From Glycomyces sp. TRM65418 (lineage in GTDB: Bacteria > Actinomycetota > Actinomycetes > Mycobacteriales > Micromonosporaceae): a stretch of DNA of 64,000 nt. Positions 60,596 through 64,000 of the stretch are shown one piece after another (within the stretch, counting starts at the first letter, position 1; each line of letters opens with the position of its first letter). The notes under the pieces are model-generated. The model ran no database searches. It saw only the letters and a program-made list of their open reading frames with translations, and was not told where the DNA came from. Made by a program: the position numbers and the translations under genes. The stretch covers positions 930,001 to 994,000 of the forward strand of contig NZ_JAJFAX010000001.1 of the NCBI RefSeq assembly GCF_019710475.1, read 5' to 3'.

Positions 60596-61863
60596 TCCTG
60601 GTTCCTCTCCTTGCTCTCGAAACAACCTGCGAAGGGGTCGGGGTATTCCCGCCAGGCCTCCCAGCCCTCGGCGAGCTCGGCGTCCGTCACAAGGCAGGCG
60701 TCGAGCACCGCCGCGATCTCGTCGGCCGCGAAGTGCAGTCCGACGAACGCGAGCTGGATCTCGCGGTCGCCGAACTCCTCGTCCCAATGCAGGTCCGCGT
60801 AGACGCGCCGCTCAGGGCTCGACGCCTCCCACTCCTCGTCGGGGGTCGCGGCGAGCCAGCGGCCCATGTCCCCCATGGAGACGCCGCCGCCGCTGGACTC
60901 CCAGGCCACGATGTGGTCGGGCTGCCCGGCGAGCCAGAGGTGGCCCCGGCCGCGCAGGGTGCTGCCGGTGAGGACGGAGAGGGCCTCGTGGAGGCGCTGA
61001 GGGTGGAAGGGGCGGCGGGCCCGGTAGAGGGAGGCCACCACACCGCAGTCGGGCTCGGGTTCATGGCAGCCGACGGCGTAGCCCTCCAGGCCGCGTCCGT
61101 AGGGCTCGGGCGCTTCGGGGTCGAAGCGGCCGCTGCGGCGGATCCGGGCGGACAGCCAGACGGGCTCGGGCAGATCGACGAGGAGGTGCCGGGCCCAGGG
61201 GTTGAGGCGCTCGAGGAGGACGGCGAGGCGAGTGCGCTCGAAGCCGTCGACGGCGTGGTCGGCGCCGGTGCCGGGAGTCCAGAGGATCACGGTGTCGGCA
61301 TATTCGATCTGGCGGGCGGCGACCTCGGACACGGAGCGGGTGTCGTCGTCGGCGGCCTGCACGCGGCGGTCGGCGAGGTCCTGGTCGGAGTCGAGCGTCT
61401 CGAGGAGGGTGACCGGGTCGCAGACGGCGACGACGGAGTCGATGCGGAGCGCGTCGGTGACGGGCGCGCCGTCGACGTGGCACCACGTGCAGGCGGCGGC
61501 GACGGTCTCGGGCTCCATGGCGGGCGGCAGCACGAGCGCGATGTCGCTCGCGGGCCGGCTCCGGGCGAGGCGGACGAGGGCCGGGAGGAGGTCTTCGCGG
61601 ACGGTGCAGGAGATGCAGCCGTGTTCGAGCGTGAGTTCCGACTCCTCGATGAGGCCGCGGCCGTCGCGCACGGTGCGCCGGACGGTGCCGCTGACGAGCA
61701 GTTCGGCGAGGTCGTAACCGACGACGATGAGGGCCTTGTCGGCCTTGACGAGCAGGTCGGCGGCCTCTCGTGTCGCCTCGGGGGCGAAGCCGGTCAGCAG
61801 GGTCAGCGCGGGACGCAGGTCCGCGACGGACTCCGTGGCACCGGGCTGGGCGAGCTGGGACAT
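60592..61863 (-). CDS. CobW-like protein without a P-loop, Zur-controlled
   Basis: A 423-residue relative of CobW/YciC metallochaperones. The C-terminal CobW_C region is recognisable ([37 protein letters not shown] and [15 protein letters not shown]) and a [10 protein letters not shown] motif at 82-91 corresponds to the metal-binding CxCC. But the N-terminal GxxxxGKT nucleotide motif is replaced by [15 protein letters not shown], so GTP hydrolysis is doubtful. A CobW-like protein in the mycobacterial C-minus operon (Mrf) helps ribosome hibernation; a similar role is possible here. The start is 17 bases from the Zur box. Confidence 0.8.
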   Translation of the reverse strand: MSQLAQPGATESVADLRPALTLLTGFAPEATREAADLLVKADKALIVVGYDLAELLVSGTVRRTVRDGRGLIEESELTLEHGCISCTVREDLLPALVRLARSRPASDIALVLPPAMEPETVAAACTWCHVDGAPVTDALRIDSVVAVCDPVTLLETLDSDQDLADRRVQAADDDTRSVSEVAARQIEYADTVILWTPGTGADHAVDGFERTRLAVLLERLNPWARHLLVDLPEPVWLSARIRRSGRFDPEAPEPYGRGLEGYAVGCHEPEPDCGVVASLYRARRPFHPQRLHEALSVLTGSTLRGRGHLWLAGQPDHIVAWESSGGGVSMGDMGRWLAATPDEEWEASSPERRVYADLHWDEEFGDREIQLAFVGLHFAADEIAAVLDACLVTDAELAEGWEAWREYPDPFAGCFESKERNQE

Positions 61864-61880
61864 GAGACCTCCGATCTAGT

Positions 61881-61900
61881 TGAAAACGATTGTCATTATA
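61881..61900. promoter_or_regulatory. Zur box
   Basis: TGAAAACGATTGTCA matches the actinobacterial Zur 7-1-7 consensus (TGAAAATGATTTTCA) at 13 of 15 positions. It lies in the 71-bp divergent gap between the CobW-like/L31B pair and the L28-L33-S14 operon, so one repressor site can control both during zinc sufficiency. Confidence 0.85.
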
Positions 61901-61934
61901 CTAGGGTCATCGAAGGTACGAGAGGAGGACGACC

Positions 61935-62171
61935 TTGTCCAGAACATGCGACGTGACCGGCGCCGGTCCCGGCTTCGGCAACAACGTGCCGTGGTCGAAG
62001 CACAAGACCCGGCGCCGGTGGAACGTCAACCTGCAGAGCAAGCGGTACTTCCTGCCGAGCGAGGGGCGGCACGTGCGGCTCCGAGTGTCGGCGAAGGGGA
62101 TCAAGATCATCGACCGCGACGGCGTCGAGGCCGTCGTCCAGCGGATGCGGGCGGCGGGAAAGCAGGTCTGA
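61935..62171 (+). CDS. rpmB: 50S ribosomal protein L28 (zinc-independent paralogue)
   Basis: A 78-residue L28 beginning MSRTCDVTGAGPGFGNNVPW with the usual KTRRRWNVNLQ. Only one Cys is present, so it cannot form the four-Cys zinc site of zinc-type L28. The start is a TTG with GAGGAGG eight bases upstream. It is the first gene of the operon and is separated from L33 by a repeat array that begins in its stop codon. Confidence 0.94.
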   Translation: MSRTCDVTGAGPGFGNNVPWSKHKTRRRWNVNLQSKRYFLPSEGRHVRLRVSAKGIKIIDRDGVEAVVQRMRAAGKQV

Positions 62172-62324
62172 AGCCCGTGTCCGGGACGAGGATCGGCGGG
62201 GCCGCCGAAGGCGATGAACCGCAGGCCGGGACGGGAATCCGCGCCGGAGCAGAAGGCGATGAGCGGAAGACCGGGACGACGACCCGCACCGCGGCAAAGG
62301 GCAATGAACGGAAGGAAGGCCTGA
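62169..62324 (+). repeat. 45-bp tandem repeat filling the L28-L33 gap
   Basis: Three units of exactly 45 bp (62169-62213, 62214-62258, 62259-62303) and a partial fourth (62304-62324) begin at the L28 stop codon and end one base before the L33 start codon. All share CCGGGACG in the middle and end AAGGCG or AGGGCA before an ATG or stop. Similarity drops at several positions, so this is an old, diverged array. Confidence 0.8.
62214..62324 (+). CDS. Candidate 36-residue ORF made of repeats
   Basis: An ATG at 62214 preceded by GAAGGCG opens a frame of 36 codons ending TGA one base before the L33 ATG. The peptide consists of three copies of a 15-residue unit starting [16 protein letters not shown] and MNGRKA: basic, Arg/Pro-rich. 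Each unit begins with its own ATG behind a purine-rich stretch. It may be a leader peptide, a small protein, or a by-product of the repeats; translation is untested. Confidence 0.3.
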   Translation: MNRRPGRESAPEQKAMSGRPGRRPAPRQRAMNGRKA

Positions 62325-62325
62325 C

Positions 62326-62496
62326 ATGGCGAACAAGAGCACCGACATTCGGCCGGTCATCAAGCTGCGCTCCACGGCGGGCACCGGCTTCACGTACGTG
62401 ACCCGGAAGAACCGCCGGAACGACCCGGACCGGATGGTCCTCAAGAAGTACGACCCGGTCGTGCGCAGGCACGTGGAATTCAGAGAGGACCGTTGA
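62326..62496 (+). CDS. rpmG: 50S ribosomal protein L33 (zinc-free paralogue)
   Basis: A 56-residue L33: [20 protein letters not shown], then [20 protein letters not shown]. All four zinc Cys of C-plus L33 are missing, so it is the C-minus type used at low zinc. GGAAGGAAGG lies eight bases before the ATG. It is two bases from the S14 gene and in the same Zur-controlled operon. Confidence 0.95.
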   Translation: MANKSTDIRPVIKLRSTAGTGFTYVTRKNRRNDPDRMVLKKYDPVVRRHVEFREDR

Positions 62497-62498
62497 CG

Positions 62499-62804
62499 AT
62501 GGCCAAGAAGAGCGCGATCGCCAAGCAGCACCGGCGCGAGGTCCTCGTGGACCGGTACCGGGAGCGGCGGGCCGAGCTGAAGCGGCTGGTCGCCCACCCG
62601 GACACGGACCCCGAGGTGCGCGCGGAGGCCGTGCGGCGACTCCAGAAGCTGCCTCGGGACTCCTCGGCCGTCAGGCTGCGGAACCGGGACGCCGTGGACG
62701 GGCGTCCCCGCGGCTTCAACCGAAAGTTCGGACTGTCGCGTGTCCGACTCAGGGCGATGGCGCACCGCGGCGAATTGCCCGGTCTGCGCAAAGCGTCCTG
62801 GTAG
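62499..62804 (+). CDS. rpsN: 30S ribosomal protein S14 (zinc-free paralogue)
   Basis: A 101-residue S14: [40 protein letters not shown] and [19 protein letters not shown] are diagnostic. The long form without a CxxC...CxxC zinc site is the C-minus type, as in zinc-starvation operons. The ATG at 62499 is used, with GAGAGGA upstream; a TTG two codons earlier is possible but less likely. It is the last recognisable gene of the operon. Confidence 0.95.
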   Translation: MAKKSAIAKQHRREVLVDRYRERRAELKRLVAHPDTDPEVRAEAVRRLQKLPRDSSAVRLRNRDAVDGRPRGFNRKFGLSRVRLRAMAHRGELPGLRKASW

Positions 62805-62991
62805 GAACCTCCACAGAATCGGGCAAAGGACACATCGGAGTTCCGTCCCCTTGCGATACGACGACACGAAACCGGCATGCGAACGTCGCAGGGGGACGCT
62901 AACGTGGGCGTTGCGAGTGCGCTGTGAGACTGCTCTCATGTCCGGAACCATGTGAGCCGCTCCTGCGTTTGACTCAGTGAATGAAGGAGTC

Positions 62992-63192
62992 ATGACAGCG
63001 ATGGTCCAGCAATTGGAGACGGCCCCGGCCGAAGCGAGCGAACCTGCCGCCGAGGTCCCGCAAACCGATGTGCCCACCAGCCCTGCGTCCCTGTGGGCGT
63101 CTGAGAGCCGGGTCCACTACTCCATCACGCACGTCGAGCAGCGCGACGCCCGCGCATGGGTCGACTGTGACTGCGTCATCCACAGCGAATAG
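62992..63192 (+). CDS. Small hypothetical protein
   Basis: A 66-residue frame with AAGGAG just upstream (start ATG at 62992, or ATG at 63001 with better spacing). It is rich in Ala, Glu and Pro in the first half and ends with VDCDCVIHSE, in which the two closely spaced Cys could bind metal. It is followed by a hairpin terminator at 63193-63211, and GC-ending codons dominate; both support a real gene. No family is recognised. Confidence 0.5.
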   Translation: MTAMVQQLETAPAEASEPAAEVPQTDVPTSPASLWASESRVHYSITHVEQRDARAWVDCDCVIHSE

Positions 63193-63211
63193 CCCGCTCG
63201 CGGCGAGCGGG
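63193..63211. terminator. Hairpin terminator
   Basis: An 8-bp stem (63193-63200 with 63204-63211, loop CGG) begins one base after the small gene's stop codon, between it and the convergent last gene. Confidence 0.6.
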
Positions 63212-63264
63212 GGCACCGCAGCGCCGTATCGCGCGACCACGGCGCTCCTCCGCCGAAGCGGGCT

Positions 63265-64000
63265 TCAGTCGACCTCGATCACCGAGCGGCACCGCTCCGC
63301 GGCCGCCTCGCCGTCGTCGCCGACCGACGCGCCGCCTTCGGCGTCCAGTCTCGCGTAGAGGCCGTCGACCCAGATCGGGCAGCTCACCATCGCGGTGCGC
63401 TCCTGCCCGTCTTCGACGATCCGCGCCGACACCTGCGCCTCCCCCGGCACGGCCGTCTGCAGGCGGTAGCCCAGGCCGTACTCGTACCAGAGCTGTTCGG
63501 CCGACACCTGCGGGTAGACGGTGACCTCCCAGACCGCGCCCGGCGCCAGAGCGAGTTCGCGCTCGGGGTCCTCGGGGAAGGCGAACGGGCACCCTTCGCG
63601 GGAAGGGTCCGCGGCGCAGGCGTCGTAGTGATCCCGGAGGGCGGCCTCCACGGCGTTCGCGCCCTCCTCGGTCACCGACGGCCAGGGCGCCGGCATCCAC
63701 TCTTCGGGGACCTCGCCGCCGAGCGGGAGGAACGCGTCGCCCAGCACCAGCATCCCGGCGGGGTCGTCGATGCCGACCGTGGGCGGCAGGTCCGGGTAGA
63801 ACTCGTAGAGCCCGGGCAGGAGGTAGACGTGCGCGAAGCCCGCGTCCGGGTTCATGTCGAGTCGGACGCCGTTCATGTCGAGGTACTCGAAGGCGCCCCA
63901 GGCCTCGGCTATGGGGATCGCCCCTTCCAGCTCGGCCTTCCCGCGCTCGACCGCGACGTGGTACCGGTGGCCGACGCGGGTCCCGTCGTAGGCCTCGATC
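63265..64000 (-). CDS. Hypothetical protein, C-terminal part
   Basis: The last 245 residues of a gene that continues beyond the window: the frame is open to 64000, and an ATG at 63876 is internal because protein-like sequence (EAYDGTRVGHRYHVAVERGK) precedes it. The visible part is acidic, rich in Gly, Pro and Asp, with three or four Cys (CAADPSREGC, SCPIW, ERCRSVIEVD), which suggests an extracytoplasmic beta-rich domain. I do not recognise a family. Confidence 0.7.
   Translation of the reverse strand, partial: IEAYDGTRVGHRYHVAVERGKAELEGAIPIAEAWGAFEYLDMNGVRLDMNPDAGFAHVYLLPGLYEFYPDLPPTVGIDDPAGMLVLGDAFLPLGGEVPEEWMPAPWPSVTEEGANAVEAALRDHYDACAADPSREGCPFAFPEDPERELALAPGAVWEVTVYPQVSAEQLWYEYGLGYRLQTAVPGEAQVSARIVEDGQERTAMVSCPIWVDGLYARLDAEGGASVGDDGEAAAERCRSVIEVD

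Noticed and set aside
1-64000. CRISPR arrays, insertion sequences, prophage or integrative element borders
   Set aside because: No spaced direct repeats, transposase or integrase sequence, or attachment-like duplication beside either tRNA was found.

Overview
This window is high-GC DNA (coding third positions almost all G or C) from an actinomycete. The evidence is the set of lineage markers it carries: a mycothiol-type maleylpyruvate isomerase-family protein, a DtxR/IdeR-type iron box in front of a desferrioxamine-like siderophore operon, a Zur-type box in front of cysteine-free ribosomal protein paralogues, MocR and XRE/MmyB regulators, and an actinobacterial-size DnaG. A member of the Glycomycetales or Micromonosporales would fit; that placement is inference. 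No IS element, prophage, CRISPR array or rRNA operon was found. The window reads as ordinary chromosome with about 58 protein genes, two tRNAs and many strong intergenic hairpins.

Layout. 1-6 kb: the end of a phospholipase D-like gene, then a sugar ABC importer (binding lipoprotein and two permeases, no ATPase) divergent from a GH1 beta-glucosidase across a region with a CebR-like operator. A TenI/ThiE-like gene converges on the GH1 gene and has no stop codon before running antisense through it. 6-20 kb: enzymes and regulators (mycothiol-dependent family protein, YibE/F membrane protein, LysR with aminotransferase, DUF1707 protein, pterin dehydratase, beta-carbonic anhydrase, HxlR/SCP2 regulator, quinone oxidoreductase, MFS exporter, MmyB-type regulator divergent from an SDR), tRNA-CAT, and a membrane protein. 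19-32 kb: a PfkB kinase behind a LacI-type operator, GNAT, glutaminyl cyclase, a TetR gene translationally coupled to an RlmA-type rRNA methyltransferase and divergent from a GH3 beta-glucosidase, tRNA-Asn, a secreted ricin-GH43 enzyme, and a DUF885 hydrolase.

32-36 kb: a SLC13/DASS carboxylate transporter followed by a CitA/CitB-like two-component system, a likely sense-and-import unit. 36-41 kb: iron box and desABCD with 4-base overlaps between all four genes. 41-51 kb: SDR, MFS exporter, MocR regulator divergent from a PNPOx-like flavoprotein, ThuA-like protein, secreted M23 peptidase with a phased palindromic operator in its promoter, a DrrABC/NodIJ-like ABC-2 exporter, and a fatty-acid desaturase. 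51-60 kb: dnaG, a 997-residue Gln/Pro-rich single-pass membrane protein, a CNNM/CorC family protein and a DusB-like tRNA dihydrouridine synthase. 60-64 kb: the zinc-starvation cluster (CobW-like protein lacking a P-loop plus L31B on one strand; L28, L33 and S14 on the other) around one Zur box, with a 45-bp tandem repeat filling the L28-L33 gap, then a small hypothetical gene and a truncated hypothetical gene.

The strongest candidates for something undescribed are the 45-bp repeat array/short ORF inside the Zur-controlled ribosomal operon, the phased GAAGA-N3-TCTTC operator of the M23 peptidase, the coupling of a TetR gene to an rRNA methyltransferase beside a GH3 gene, the stop-less TenI-like frame, and the Gln-rich membrane protein beside dnaG. 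No wholly new multi-gene system is evident.
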